Below are positions 1 to 9,476 of a stretch of DNA of 64,000 nt, one piece after another. The notes beneath the pieces were generated by a model, which saw only the letters and a program-made list of their open reading frames with translations, had not been told where the DNA came from and made no database searches. Source of the DNA: SCN-70-22 sp046327755 (GTDB lineage: Bacteria > Gemmatimonadota > Gemmatimonadetes > Gemmatimonadales > Gemmatimonadaceae). The stretch covers positions 62,001-126,000 of the forward strand of contig JAXLXW010000008.1 of assembly GCA_046327755.1 (NCBI GenBank), written 5' to 3'. A program made the translations under genes and the position numbers. Positions within the stretch are counted from its first letter, which is position 1, and each line of letters starts with the position of its first letter.

Positions 1-466
1 GCAGCGCGTCGAGGAGCTGGGTGATGCGCCGACCATAGAAGGCGATCATCTGCGGCGCCGGGACGTCCAGCGACGAGATGCGCTCGCGCATGGCGGTGAG
101 CGAGTCGAGCGCCTCGGTGAGGCGAGCGCGCCGCCCGGCGACGAGCGAGGACTGCATCGACGCGAGCGCGACATCCAGCATGCGGCGCGCGGAATCCGCA
201 CGGGCGCGCTGCGGCGTGAGCTCCGACGCCCACGAGGCACCGCGGCTCCCGACGAAGCCGGCCGACATCCCACGCTCCACCTGCAGCTCGTGCACGAGCC
301 CCGCCGTGCCGCCGGCCACCGTCGTCAGCGCCTCGAGCCGCTGCATGTCGCGCCAGTGACGGACCTGCTGCATGAGCAGCACCGCGGACAGCGCGCCACC
401 CGCGAGCACCGGAAGCCCGGTGACTAACAACAGCTTGCCGCGAATGCCGTCGAAGATGGCGCGCAT
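1..466 (-). CDS. NIT-domain membrane sensor, N-terminal part (runs off the left edge)
   Basis: Translating the minus strand from the ATG at 466-464 gives an uninterrupted frame to base 1. It begins MRAIFDGIRGKLLL, has one hydrophobic segment at about residues 10-33, then an extracytoplasmic helical region containing LVHELQVERGMSAGF. That ELQxERGxSAGF core is the hallmark of the NIT (nitrate/nitrite-sensing) domain found in front of HAMP-MCP, histidine kinase or cyclase outputs. Only about 155 residues are visible, so the output domain is unknown. The ATG at 480 is out of frame, so 466 is the likely start. A chemoreceptor or sensor kinase is equally possible. Confidence 0.72.
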   Translation of the reverse strand, partial: MRAIFDGIRGKLLLVTGLPVLAGGALSAVLLMQQVRHWRDMQRLEALTTVAGGTAGLVHELQVERGMSAGFVGSRGASWASELTPQRARADSARRMLDVALASMQSSLVAGRRARLTEALDSLTAMRERISSLDVPAPQMIAFYGRRITQLLDAL

Positions 467-625
467 GAGTGAACCCGCATGAGAAGAGGATGTTGTCGCC
501 GACACGAGCGGCCGATGCTCTGAGTGTCGGGTGTCGTCATCGCGTCCTGAACGATCACAAGACACGTGGTCGCATGAGGATGCGCCAATACGCACCGTCA
601 CAAGTCAGTGCACTCAAACTGAAAA

Positions 626-2251
626 ATGCCGATGCGTTTCACTGCTTTCACGCGCCCTGCGCGCCCGTCGACCGTCGCGTGCGAACGGCCACGTCGTGTG
701 GTGCACGCCTATGTGTGGTCGAGCCTCGCACTGCTTGCGCTCATCCCGCTCGTGCTCGCCGGCGCGCAGGACACGCGTGCCGACTCGCGTGCGATTGTAC
801 GCGCTCAGGTACGTGGAGACATCCACGACAAGGAGAAGCCGGCCAAGCCCCCGACCGCGCCACAGCCAGGATTCGCCCTCCCGTGGCTCGGCGGCGCGCG
901 ATTGACCACCGCGCTCCGCAGTCGTGGCGAGTCGTGGCGGTGGTTCGATGACGGCGCGGCAGGGCGCTACACCTATGGCGCACTCCTCCCGCGCGTGACG
1001 CTCGCGCTCGAGCACCCGCGCATCGCGTGGCGAGTCGAAGCAGTCGCCCCCACCCTGGTCGACCTGCCGGACGACGCAGTGCGCGGGGCGCCACTGGGAC
1101 AGCTCGGCCTCGGCGCCAACTACGCCGCCGCCAACGACAACCGCTCCACGCTCGCCAACGTCCTGCTGCGACAGGCGTGGCTCGAGTGGCGCGGGCGCGC
1201 CGGCTCCGCGCGCGCTGGTCGCTTCGAGTTCACCGATGGCGTTGAGCGTACCGTCGCCTCACCATCACTTGCGTCGCTCAAGACAACGCGCATCGGCCAG
1301 CGCCTCTTTGGTCCGGTGGCCTTCTCGCACGTGGGGCGCAGCACCGACGGGGTGAGCCTACGCATCGGGAGCGGACGGGTGCAGGGCATGCTCGTCGCGG
1401 GGCGCCCGACCAGCGGCGTCTTCACCGCGCGCGACGGCGGGCACACGCTCGACGTGGACCTTGGCTACGGCGCGCTGGTGACGGGTGGAAAGCTCCGCCG
1501 TGGCGGCGAGTACGACCTCCGATTGTTCGACGCCGAGTATCGAGACCGGCGCGGACTGGTGGCGACCGACGATCGCGCGCTGGCCGCTCGTCAGGCGGAC
1601 AGCCACGCCCTGCGCGTCTCGACCGTCGGCGCGCACGCGGTCGCCGTCGTCCCGGTGGGCACGGTGCAGCTCGACGGATTGCTGTGGGGCGCCATCCAGC
1701 GCGGGACATGGGGGACGCTCGACCATCGTGCGTCGGCGATCGCCGTCGAGGGCGGCGTGCAGTGGCCCGCCATGCGAGGGTCGCCGTGGCTGCGCGCCGG
1801 CGCCTTCCACTCGAGCGGCGACGCGAGGCCCGGCGACGCCGTGCACGGGACCTTCTTCCAGCTCCTCCCCACGCCGCGCCTGTACGCCCGCTTCCCCTTC
1901 TACAACGCGATGAACACCGAGGAGCTGTTCGGCCAGGCGACCGTCAAGCCGACGCGCACCCTCACCGCGCGCACGGGCTTCAACGTCTTGCGGCTGACGG
2001 ATGCGCACGACCTGTGGTACGCGGGGGGCGGCGCCTTTGACCGCACTGGGTTCGGCTACGCCGGTCGCCCATCGCTCGGGGAGCGCTCGCTCGGTCGAAT
2101 CGCCGACGGGGCGCTCGAATGGAAGCCCAATCGCTGGGTCGCGATGGAGGGCTACCTCGGGATCAACTGGGGGAACCACGTCGCGCGCCACATCTATGGA
2201 ACGGACGGGCACGGCCAGTTCGGCTATGTCGAGGTCACGCTGACGCGGTAG
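626..2251 (+). CDS. Outer-membrane beta-barrel protein, alginate-export (AlgE-like) type
   Basis: A 541-residue exported protein. The N-terminus (about residues 1-47) holds a basic stretch and a hydrophobic core ending near LVLAGAQ, consistent with a signal peptide; ATG at 632 is an alternative start. The mature part is rich in alternating polar/aromatic beta strands (for example RAGRFEFTDG, LWGAIQRGTWG, YLGINWGNHVARHIYG), the pattern of the alginate-export-domain porins, whose members are monomeric barrels of 450-550 residues. A role in export or uptake of an anionic polysaccharide is inference; no alginate synthesis genes lie nearby. It is convergent with the FG-GAP gene at 2319, 67 bases away. 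Confidence 0.6.
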   Translation: MPMRFTAFTRPARPSTVACERPRRVVHAYVWSSLALLALIPLVLAGAQDTRADSRAIVRAQVRGDIHDKEKPAKPPTAPQPGFALPWLGGARLTTALRSRGESWRWFDDGAAGRYTYGALLPRVTLALEHPRIAWRVEAVAPTLVDLPDDAVRGAPLGQLGLGANYAAANDNRSTLANVLLRQAWLEWRGRAGSARAGRFEFTDGVERTVASPSLASLKTTRIGQRLFGPVAFSHVGRSTDGVSLRIGSGRVQGMLVAGRPTSGVFTARDGGHTLDVDLGYGALVTGGKLRRGGEYDLRLFDAEYRDRRGLVATDDRALAARQADSHALRVSTVGAHAVAVVPVGTVQLDGLLWGAIQRGTWGTLDHRASAIAVEGGVQWPAMRGSPWLRAGAFHSSGDARPGDAVHGTFFQLLPTPRLYARFPFYNAMNTEELFGQATVKPTRTLTARTGFNVLRLTDAHDLWYAGGGAFDRTGFGYAGRPSLGERSLGRIADGALEWKPNRWVAMEGYLGINWGNHVARHIYGTDGHGQFGYVEVTLTR

Positions 2252-2318
2252 GACGCGGTCGTCGGAGGGGCAGCGCGCACGCCCGCTCCTCCGTGGATGG
2301 GCACGCGAGGCGCACCGT

Positions 2319-3842
2319 TCAGGGCGTGCGGACCGTCATCACCTGACCCCGATACACCGTGGGATCGACCGACGGGAGGCGCGTGATGGAGCGACCGCGC
2401 GCACCGATGGTCGTCACCTCGACATCCACGCGCGCCATCGAGGGGAGTGCGACATGCACGGGAGTCACCCCCTGCGAGTCGTAGCCGCCGCCGGTGTCGA
2501 CCAGGCGCAGCCCCAGCAGTCGCCGCGTTCCCGCGGCGAAGACGCGCACCTCGCTTCCGGCGCGCGTCGCCCGCCCCGTCGCGTCGACTACCGCCACCTG
2601 CAACGACCGCGCGGCGTCGCGCGGCGGCAGGAGGTTGCGATAGAGCGGATGCGTCCCGGCCACGTGGTTGTTGGTGAGCGCGAGATCGAGGTCCCCATCG
2701 CGATCGAAATCGGCCCACGTCACGCCGTGGCTCCCGTTGTCGGCGGCGATGACGGCGGGCATGACGTCGATGAAGTGATCGCCCGCATTCCAGAAGAAGT
2801 GATCCGGCGTGTCGCGCTGGCCCGAGAGGTACGAGACGACATACAGATCGAGTCGCCCGTCATGATCCATGTCGCCCCACGCCGCCGCGGTGGAGTGGTA
2901 GTCGCCGTCGAGCCCCATCGGCGCCGCCACGTTGGTGAAGCGGTGCCCGTCGTCGCGATAGAGCGCGTCGGGGCCGTAGTTGGCGACAAAGAGGTCCAGG
3001 TCACCGTCGTTGTCGAAGTCGCCGAGCGCCGGCCCCACCCCCCCGTAGTCGACTCGGCGCCCGCGCGCCGAGATCCCTAACGAGTCGGCGATGTCGGTGA
3101 AGCGTCCGCCCACGTTGCGGTAGAAGCCGTTGGCATCGCCGTCCTGGTTGGCGACGAAGGCATCGAGGTCGCCATCCTGCTCCCAGTCCCACCAGACGAC
3201 CCCCACCGTCTTGCGGGGGTCGGCGATGCCAAGGGCGGGCGCCACGTCGGTGAAGCGCCCGCCATCGTTTCGGTAGAGCGCGTTCGGGCGATCGCGGAAC
3301 GCGACGAAGAGGTCGACATCGCCGTCCGCGTCGTAGTCGATGAAGACGGGCTGGCGCGTCGTCGCGTGGTCCGCCACGCCCAGCTGCGCGGCGACCTCCA
3401 CGAAGCGGCGACCGCCTCCGGGGTTTCGGTACAGCTTGTTAGGGACGGGGGCCGCGGGCGTCGTCCCCACGAAGAGGTCGAGCCACCCGTCGCCATCATA
3501 GTCGCCCCACGCTGCGGCTCGCACCTCCACCGAGTCGTCGATGCCGAGCGACGCCGCCACGTCGACGAAGCTCCCGGCGTCGTTGCGATAGAGCCGCGCG
3601 CGCACCCCGCCACGAAAGCCGACGTAGAGATCGAGGTCGCCGTCGTTGTCGTAGTCCGCCCAGGCGTTTGGCTGCCCCCCAGGCGCCTGGAAGCGCGCCG
3701 GCTGGACTGGCTCGAACGAGGGAGGGCTGCGCTTCCCGGCCGTGGCGGGAGGACCGGCGTCCGCGGAGGGTGGCGTCTGTCCGCCGGCGCAGCCGGCGAG
3801 GACCATCGCCAGCAGCGGCAGGAACGAGGAGGGTCGTCGCAT
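2319..3842 (-). CDS. FG-GAP (VCBS) repeat lipoprotein with ASPIC/UnbV-like C-terminus
   Basis: 507 residues from the ATG at 3842, chosen because it opens a clean lipoprotein signal (MRRPSSFLPLLAMVLAGCAG, lipobox LAGC); the frame stays open upstream but without a signal sequence. The body is a run of about nine FG-GAP/VCBS repeats with calcium-type loops such as DYDNDGDLDLYVG and DFDRDGDLDLALTN, predicted to form a beta-propeller. The last 80 residues (GSEVRVFAAGTRR...TGGGYDSQG) resemble a divergent ASPIC/UnbV domain. It is probably outer-membrane anchored and exposed. Family members have no settled function; adhesion or substrate binding is often suggested. Shorter relatives of the giant paralogues at 26283 and 33369. 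Confidence 0.82.
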   Translation of the reverse strand: MRRPSSFLPLLAMVLAGCAGGQTPPSADAGPPATAGKRSPPSFEPVQPARFQAPGGQPNAWADYDNDGDLDLYVGFRGGVRARLYRNDAGSFVDVAASLGIDDSVEVRAAAWGDYDGDGWLDLFVGTTPAAPVPNKLYRNPGGGRRFVEVAAQLGVADHATTRQPVFIDYDADGDVDLFVAFRDRPNALYRNDGGRFTDVAPALGIADPRKTVGVVWWDWEQDGDLDAFVANQDGDANGFYRNVGGRFTDIADSLGISARGRRVDYGGVGPALGDFDNDGDLDLFVANYGPDALYRDDGHRFTNVAAPMGLDGDYHSTAAAWGDMDHDGRLDLYVVSYLSGQRDTPDHFFWNAGDHFIDVMPAVIAADNGSHGVTWADFDRDGDLDLALTNNHVAGTHPLYRNLLPPRDAARSLQVAVVDATGRATRAGSEVRVFAAGTRRLLGLRLVDTGGGYDSQGVTPVHVALPSMARVDVEVTTIGARGRSITRLPSVDPTVYRGQVMTVRTP

Positions 3843-4087
3843 ACCGCAAACGTGCCGCGCCGACCCTCTGCCGGGTAGGGAGCCCGTCGGGACCGGGCGG
3901 CCGAGCCCGCGGACGGCGGCACTCCGGCACAACCGGGTATAGCCACCGACTCCCCGTTCCGGTAGAATCCCGCCAGCTTTTCAGGGCGCAAAAACGTTTC
4001 CAGCGCGTCACCCTGACAGTTCCCCCTGACCTGTCAGCTTGGCGAGCCGGACGCCCCTCCCCCCTCTCGATCGCGTCGCTCTGCACC

Positions 4088-5554
4088 ATGACGTTTCCGC
4101 GAAACGCCGGCATCCTTCTCCATCCGACGTCGCTTCCCAGCCCGCACGGCATCGGCGACCTGGGTCCCGAGGCTCATCGCTTCCTCGACTTCCTGTCGCA
4201 GGCCGGGCTCAAGATCTGGCAGGTCCTCCCGCTCGGCCCCACGGGATACGGCGACTCGCCGTACCAGTGCTTCTCGGCCTTCGCCGGCAACCCCGCCCTC
4301 ATCTATGCACCGGGAGAGGGGGGCGACTTCCCGGCGCACACCGTCGACTTCCAGCGCGTCATCCCGCACAAGCAGGCGCTCCTGCGCGCGGCGATCGACC
4401 GCTTCGTCCCGGACGCCGCCTACGCGGCTTTCGTGGAGCGGGAGATCGACTGGCTGGACGACTTCTCGCTCTTCATGGCGCTCAAACAGGCGCATGGCGG
4501 GATTGCCTGGACCGACTGGGAGCCCGGCGCGGCGCAGCGCGACGCGGCCGCGCTCGCTGACTGGCGGGTGAAGCTCGCCGACTCCATCGAGCGGATAAGG
4601 CGCGAGCAGTATTTCTTCTTCGCGCAGTTCCAGGTGCTGAAGGAGGCCGCCGCGGCGCGCGGCATTCAATTGATGGGCGACCTTCCCATCTACGTCGCGC
4701 ACGACTCGGCCGACGTCTGGGCCAACCGCGACCTGTTCAAGCTCAAGCCGGACGGCCGACTGCTCACGCAGGCCGGCGTCCCCCCCGACTATTTCAGCGC
4801 CACCGGGCAGCTGTGGGGGAACCCGATCTACGACTGGGACGCGCTGGCGAAGACGGGATATGCGTGGTGGATCCGTCGCATGCGCGCCGCCTTCCAGCTG
4901 TTCGACCTCGTGCGCATCGACCATTTCCGCGGCTTCGAGGCGTTCTGGGAGGTGCCGGGTGACGAGGTGACGGCGATCAACGGGACGTGGACGCCGGGGC
5001 CGGGCGCCGCCTTGTTCGAGGCGATCGAGGGGGCGTTAGGCAAGCTCCCGATCGTCGCCGAGAACCTGGGGTTGATCACGCCGGCCGTGGAGGCGCTGCG
5101 CGAGCGGTTCGGCTTCCCGGGGATGAGCATCCTGCAGTTCGCATTTGGGGGAGACGGGCAGGCGAGCGAATTCAAGCCGCACAACTTCCCGCGCGACCGC
5201 GTGGTGTACACGGGGACGCACGACAACGACACGACGATGGGGTGGTGGAACTCGACCGGCGCCGGGGACTCCACGCGTTCGGCCGACGACGTCTCGCGCG
5301 AGAAGTCGTACGCGATGCGCTACCTCAACACCGACGGGCGCGAGATGCACTGGGTGCTGATCCGGACCGCGCTGGCCTCGGTGGCGAACACCGTCCTCAT
5401 CCCCATGCAGGACGTGCTGGGGCTGGGGAGCGAGGCGCGAATGAACCTCCCGGGACGGCAGGCCGGCAACTGGGGCTTCCGCTTCGCGTGGGAGCAGGTG
5501 ACCCCCGAGATCACCACTCGCCTGCGCGAGCTGGTGACGCTCTACGACCGTTAG
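4088..5554 (+). CDS. malQ: 4-alpha-glucanotransferase (amylomaltase)
   Basis: 488 residues, the usual size for bacterial GH77 amylomaltase, which transfers alpha-1,4-glucan segments between maltodextrins and releases glucose in the cytoplasm. The start MTFPRNAGILLHPTSLPSPHGIGDLG is the canonical family N-terminus. Catalytic residues are visible: nucleophile Asp278 in LVRIDHFRGF, acid/base Glu325 in VAENLG and Asp379 in YTGTHDNDTT; GDLPIYVAHDSADVW lies at about 197-211. The frame extends further upstream but only this ATG gives the family start. Followed 36 bases later by a sugar transporter and then an exported GH13, an arrangement expected for maltodextrin import and breakdown. Its stop codon lies inside a CGTTAGG motif. 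Confidence 0.96.
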   Translation: MTFPRNAGILLHPTSLPSPHGIGDLGPEAHRFLDFLSQAGLKIWQVLPLGPTGYGDSPYQCFSAFAGNPALIYAPGEGGDFPAHTVDFQRVIPHKQALLRAAIDRFVPDAAYAAFVEREIDWLDDFSLFMALKQAHGGIAWTDWEPGAAQRDAAALADWRVKLADSIERIRREQYFFFAQFQVLKEAAAARGIQLMGDLPIYVAHDSADVWANRDLFKLKPDGRLLTQAGVPPDYFSATGQLWGNPIYDWDALAKTGYAWWIRRMRAAFQLFDLVRIDHFRGFEAFWEVPGDEVTAINGTWTPGPGAALFEAIEGALGKLPIVAENLGLITPAVEALRERFGFPGMSILQFAFGGDGQASEFKPHNFPRDRVVYTGTHDNDTTMGWWNSTGAGDSTRSADDVSREKSYAMRYLNTDGREMHWVLIRTALASVANTVLIPMQDVLGLGSEARMNLPGRQAGNWGFRFAWEQVTPEITTRLRELVTLYDR

Positions 5555-5590
5555 GCAGCGCGTGACCCCCTGCAGCGAGGGACAGGAGCG

Positions 5591-6955
5591 ATGAGCGACG
5601 CAACGCACGCCGGCGGCGCCGCGATGGCCGCGGGCCGCCCCACCAGCGCGCCGGCGCGGACGCCGTTCGCGACGATCTGGAACATGTCGTTCGGCTTCCT
5701 CGGCATCCAGTTCGGCTGGGGGCTGCAGATGGCGAACATGAGCGCCATCTACGAGTACCTGGGCGCCAAGCCCGACGAGATCCCGATGTTGTGGCTGGCG
5801 GCCCCGCTCACCGGGCTCATCGTGCAGCCCATCATCGGGCACCTGAGCGACCACACGTGGCACCCCGTGCTGGGGCGCCGGCGTCCGTTCTTCCTGGTGG
5901 GGGCGATCCTGAGTTCGTTCGCGCTCATCCTGATGCCGCAGTCGGGGGCGCTGTGGATGGCGGCGGGGCTGCTCTGGATCCTCGACGCCTGCATCAACAT
6001 CTCGATGGAGCCGTTCCGCGCCTTCGTGGCCGACCTGCTCCCGCAGCACGAGCGCACGCGCGGCTTCGCGATGCAGTCGTTCTTCATCGGCGTGGGGGCG
6101 GTGCTCGCCTCGGCAATGCCGTGGATGCTGACGAACTGGTTCGGCGTGGGGGCGTCGGCGCCGGGGACGATCCCGACGACCGTGCGGTTGTCGTTCTACA
6201 TCGGGTCGGCGGCGTTCCTGGGGGCGGTACTGTACACCATCCTCACCACCAAGGAGCATCCGCCGGCCGACATGGAGGCGTTCCGCCGCGCCAAGTCGCA
6301 AAGCGCAGGGATCGGGGCGACGGTGAGCGAAGTGCTTGCCGCGCTCCGGGAGATGCCGGCGACGATGAAGCAGCTGGCGCCGGTGCAGCTGTGCACCTGG
6401 CTTGGGCTCTTCTGCATGTGGCTCTACTTCCCCGTCGCAGTGGCGCGCAACGTCTTCGGGGCGCCGGACACCAGCTCGCCGCTGTACCAGCAGGGGCAGG
6501 AGTGGGCCGGCGTCTGCTTCGGGGCGTATTCACTCGTCTGCTTCCTCTTCGCCTTCTGGCTCCCTGTGCTCGCACGGAAGGTCGGGCGCAAGGCGACGCA
6601 CAGCATTTGCCTGCTGTGCGGGGCGGCAGGGCTGGCGTCGGTGGCGGTGATCCACGAGCCCAAGCTGTTGCTCCTGTCGATGGCCGGGGTGGGGATTGCG
6701 TGGGCGAGCACGCTGTCGATGCCGTACGCGATGCTGGCCGGAGCGCTCCCGCCGGGGAAGACGGGGGTGTACATGGGGATCTTCAACTTCTTCATCGTGA
6801 TCCCGGAGATCGTGGCGTCGTTAGGGTTCGGGTGGGTGATGAACAACGTCCTCGACAACAACCGGCTGGCGGCGGTGGTGTTGGGCGGGGTGTTCATGGT
6901 GGTGGCGGCGCTGCTCGTGCTGCGGGTGCAGGATCGGGGGGAGGCGGCGGCGTAG
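5591..6955 (+). CDS. MFS sugar:cation symporter, GPH/SLC45-like
   Basis: 454 residues with about 12 hydrophobic segments. The N-terminal half carries IQFGWGLQMANMSAIYEYLG, LTGLIVQPIIGHLSD and GRRRPFFLVGA, signatures of the GPH-type/SLC45-like maltose and sucrose permeases of the major facilitator superfamily. Sits 36 bases after malQ with AGGAG just before the ATG, so very likely one operon moving maltose or maltodextrin into the cytoplasm for MalQ. A clear paralogue is encoded at 20831-22189. The substrate is inferred from context. A GC stem followed by a T-rich run lies directly downstream. Confidence 0.88.
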   Translation: MSDATHAGGAAMAAGRPTSAPARTPFATIWNMSFGFLGIQFGWGLQMANMSAIYEYLGAKPDEIPMLWLAAPLTGLIVQPIIGHLSDHTWHPVLGRRRPFFLVGAILSSFALILMPQSGALWMAAGLLWILDACINISMEPFRAFVADLLPQHERTRGFAMQSFFIGVGAVLASAMPWMLTNWFGVGASAPGTIPTTVRLSFYIGSAAFLGAVLYTILTTKEHPPADMEAFRRAKSQSAGIGATVSEVLAALREMPATMKQLAPVQLCTWLGLFCMWLYFPVAVARNVFGAPDTSSPLYQQGQEWAGVCFGAYSLVCFLFAFWLPVLARKVGRKATHSICLLCGAAGLASVAVIHEPKLLLLSMAGVGIAWASTLSMPYAMLAGALPPGKTGVYMGIFNFFIVIPEIVASLGFGWVMNNVLDNNRLAAVVLGGVFMVVAALLVLRVQDRGEAAA

Positions 6956-6971
6956 CGTCTGCTGGAATGGT

Positions 6972-7005
6972 CGCGCCCTCGGGATCGGGGGCGCGTTGCT
7001 GTTTT
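6972..7005 (+). terminator. Probable intrinsic terminator after the malQ-transporter pair
   Basis: CGCGCCC (6972-6978) pairs perfectly with GGGCGCG (6989-6995) around a 10-base loop, followed by TTGCTGTTTT. Location 17 bases after the transporter stop fits a rho-independent terminator. Confidence 0.55.
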
Positions 7006-7038
7006 CGGGGGCCTCTGGTGTCGGCGAAACAAGCTGAA

Positions 7039-7076
7039 CACGGAGGTTCACGGAGGTACGGAGGTACACGGAGGAG
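7039..7076. repeat. Tandem CACGGAGG repeat upstream of the GH13 gene
   Basis: Four imperfect 8-10 base units (CACGGAGGTT, CACGGAGGTA, CGGAGGTA, CACGGAGGAG). The last unit supplies the GGAGGAG ribosome-binding site for the ATG at 7082. It looks like one of several short tandem intergenic repeats in this window (see 9377, 12652, 15947). Confidence 0.75.
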
Positions 7077-7081
7077 TGCAC

Positions 7082-8944
7082 ATGGGCGTGCGTGAATCGA
7101 TGCGAGCGGATATCTGCCGCTCTGCTGTTGTCGTGGGAGCGTTGCTGCTGACGATGGTCGCATCGGGGGCCGGCGCGCAGGCACCGACGGTCACCAAGGT
7201 GGAGCCGCCCAATTGGTGGGCGAACTCGTCGGTGAATCCGGTGCGGGTGCTGCTGCGGGGGACGAACCTGGCGGGGGCGCGCGTCGAGTGCGGGAAGCTG
7301 TCGTGCGACAACGTGAAGGTGAACGCGCGCGGGACGTATGCGTTCGTCGACGTCGCGATCCCGCGTGATGCGGCGCCGGGGAGCTATCCCCTCACGGTGC
7401 GCACGAGCGGCGGATCGGTCGCGGCGCCGTTCAGCGTGTCGCCGAGGCTCGCCGGGCACGGACGCTTCCAGGGATTCGGCACGGAGGACGTGGTGTACCT
7501 CCTCATGCCCGACCGCTTCGCCAATGGTGATCCGTCGAACGACGACCCCGCGGTCTCGCGCGGGCTCCTCGATCGTGCCAAGGGACGCTACTACCACGGC
7601 GGCGACCTCGCCGGTGTGCGGCAGAAGCTCCCATATCTCAAGTCGTTAGGTGTGACGGCGATCTGGATGAACCCGCTGTACGACAACAACAACGGGCTCA
7701 ATCGGAAGGAGATGTACGACAACCTCCCCATCACCGACTACCACGGCTACGGCGCCACCGACTTCTACGCGGTCGACGAGCACCTGGGCGACGTCGCGAC
7801 GTTCAAGCAACTGGTCGACGACGCGCACGCGCAGGGGATCAAGGTCATCCTCGACATGGTGGCCAACCACACGGGGCCGTATCACCCGTGGGTGCAGGAC
7901 TCGCCGACGCCGACGTGGTTCCACGGGACCGAGGCGAATCACCCCAACAACACCTGGCAGACCTGGACGCTCGCCGACCCGTACTCCAACGCGGGGATGC
8001 GCCAGGCGACGCTCGACGGGTGGTTCATCAACATCCTCCCCGACCTCAACCAGGACGACCCCGAGGTCGCGCGTTACATCATCCAGAACACGCTGTGGTG
8101 GGTCGGCGTGAGCGGGATGGACGGCATTCGCCAGGATACGTGGCCCTACGTGCCGCGCTGGTTCTGGCGCGACTGGATGACGGCGATCAAACGCGAGTAC
8201 CCGGCGGTGCGCGTGGTGGGCGAAGTCTTCGACGGCGACCCGTCGATGATCGCATTCTTCGAAGGAGGGCGGCAGCAGTGGGACGGCGTCGACGACAAGG
8301 TCGACGTGCTCTTCGACTTCCCGCTCTACTACGCCATTCGCGGCGCCTTTGCGCGTGGCGAGTCGGTGAAGCAGGTGGCGCAGATGCTCTCGCGCGACCA
8401 CATCTACCGCGACCCGCAGAACCTCATGACGTTCCTGGGGCTGCACGACGTGCAGCGCTTCATGCACGAGCCGGGAGCGACCCCCGATGGGCTCAAGCTC
8501 GCCTTCACCTTCCTCCTCACCGCGCGCGGGACGCCGCTCGTGTACTACGGCGACGAGGTCGCGCTCCCCGGCGGCAACGATCCCGACAACCGGCGCGACT
8601 TCCCCGGCGGGTGGGCGGGCGACGCGCACAACGCCTTCGACGCCGCCGGCCGCAACGCGGCCGAGCAGGACGTCTGGCGCCACGTGCAGCGCGTGGCGCA
8701 GCTGCGCGCACAGCGCCAGGAGCTGCGCGGCGGGGCGACGGAGCAGCTCGTCGCCACCGACCAGGTCTACGTCTATCGCCGCGGCGCAACCGTGGTGGCA
8801 ATCAACAACGGGAAGGACGCGATCGACGTGAGCATCCCGGTCGCCTCACTCCCCGCCGACGCGTTAGGCGCCTGCCCGGCCGGGCGCTCGGCGAACGGCA
8901 CGACCACCGTGCGCCTCCCGGCGCGCGGGAGCTGCATCTTCTAG
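7082..8944 (+). CDS. Exported GH13 alpha-glucan hydrolase with cyclomaltodextrinase N-domain (neopullulanase/SusA-like)
   Basis: 620 residues. Start at ATG 7082 is set by GGAGGAG five bases upstream; an in-frame GTG lies at 7076. A signal peptide covers about residues 1-33, ending GAGAQA. Residues about 35-125 form a cyclomaltodextrinase N-terminal beta domain (VTKVEPPNWW...), then a GH13 TIM barrel: VVYLLMPDRFANGDPSND, nucleophile Asp352 in DGIRQDTWPY, acid/base Glu381 in VVGEVFDGD and Asp456 in GLHDVQRF, then a short beta C-domain. These enzymes hydrolyse cyclodextrins, pullulan or starch oligomers; here probably periplasmic, feeding the upstream transporter and MalQ. The exact specificity cannot be read from sequence. 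Confidence 0.93.
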   Translation: MGVRESMRADICRSAVVVGALLLTMVASGAGAQAPTVTKVEPPNWWANSSVNPVRVLLRGTNLAGARVECGKLSCDNVKVNARGTYAFVDVAIPRDAAPGSYPLTVRTSGGSVAAPFSVSPRLAGHGRFQGFGTEDVVYLLMPDRFANGDPSNDDPAVSRGLLDRAKGRYYHGGDLAGVRQKLPYLKSLGVTAIWMNPLYDNNNGLNRKEMYDNLPITDYHGYGATDFYAVDEHLGDVATFKQLVDDAHAQGIKVILDMVANHTGPYHPWVQDSPTPTWFHGTEANHPNNTWQTWTLADPYSNAGMRQATLDGWFINILPDLNQDDPEVARYIIQNTLWWVGVSGMDGIRQDTWPYVPRWFWRDWMTAIKREYPAVRVVGEVFDGDPSMIAFFEGGRQQWDGVDDKVDVLFDFPLYYAIRGAFARGESVKQVAQMLSRDHIYRDPQNLMTFLGLHDVQRFMHEPGATPDGLKLAFTFLLTARGTPLVYYGDEVALPGGNDPDNRRDFPGGWAGDAHNAFDAAGRNAAEQDVWRHVQRVAQLRAQRQELRGGATEQLVATDQVYVYRRGATVVAINNGKDAIDVSIPVASLPADALGACPAGRSANGTTTVRLPARGSCIF

Positions 8945-8948
8945 GACG

Positions 8949-9335
8949 ATGAAGATCGAGCACGTCGCGCTGTGGACGCACGACATCGAGCAGTCGCGCG
9001 CGTTCTACCAGGAGTTCTTTGGCGCCGTGGCCAACGAACGCTACGAGTCGGCGCGCGTGCGTGGCTTCGCCTCGTACTTCCTCGCCTTCCCGGGCGGGGA
9101 GACGCGGCTCGAGCTGATGCAACTGCCACAGCTCTCGCCGATGGCGTTGCCGCCGGCGCTCGGCTACGCGCATCTCGCCATCTCCGTGGGGTCGCGGGAA
9201 AAGGTCGATGCGCTGGTGGAGCTGGCGCGGGCGGCGGGGGTGCCCATTCGCTCCGAGGCGCGGATGACGGGGGATGGGTACTATGAGGCGGTGCTGGAGG
9301 ATCCGGATGGGAATCCGGTGGAGGTGACGGCGTAG
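8949..9335 (+). CDS. VOC (glyoxalase/dioxygenase superfamily) metal-binding protein
   Basis: 128 residues, one complete vicinal-oxygen-chelate unit: N-terminal MKIEHVALWTHDIEQSRAFYQEFFG with candidate metal ligand His5, ETRLELMQL in the middle, HLAISVGSREKVDALVE, and the C-terminal EDPDGNPVEVTA with the usual glutamate ligand. This resembles lactoylglutathione-lyase-like proteins more than extradiol dioxygenases, but the subfamily is uncertain. It starts four bases after the GH13 stop, so it is probably cotranscribed; a role in removing methylglyoxal formed during high sugar flux is a reasonable inference. Confidence 0.85.
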   Translation: MKIEHVALWTHDIEQSRAFYQEFFGAVANERYESARVRGFASYFLAFPGGETRLELMQLPQLSPMALPPALGYAHLAISVGSREKVDALVELARAAGVPIRSEARMTGDGYYEAVLEDPDGNPVEVTA

Positions 9336-9376
9336 CGCAGGCCGCGGTTCGCGCGGAGGCAGGAGAGATTCGTCTC

Positions 9377-9400
9377 ACACGAAGACACGAAGGCGCGAAG
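9377..9400. repeat. Tandem ACACGAAG repeat (3 units)
   Basis: ACACGAAG, ACACGAAG and GCGCGAAG in direct tandem between the VOC gene and the selenoprotein candidate. Same style as the other short tandem intergenic repeats here. Confidence 0.65.
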
Positions 9401-9476
9401 AGGGACGGCGTTTCTTTGCGGCGTCATCGCGGCTTCGGCTGATACGATCCAGGGACGACAGGAGGAGAAGGACACG

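Noticed and set aside
2263..2293. Hairpin between the first convergent pair
   Set aside because: Only six outer base pairs (CGGAGG/CCTCCG) with poor internal pairing; too weak to call a terminator.
3366..3878. Long opposite-strand open frames within FG-GAP, SusC and other genes
   Set aside because: Expected in GC-rich DNA; they lack signals, domains and normal composition and lie antisense to well-supported genes.
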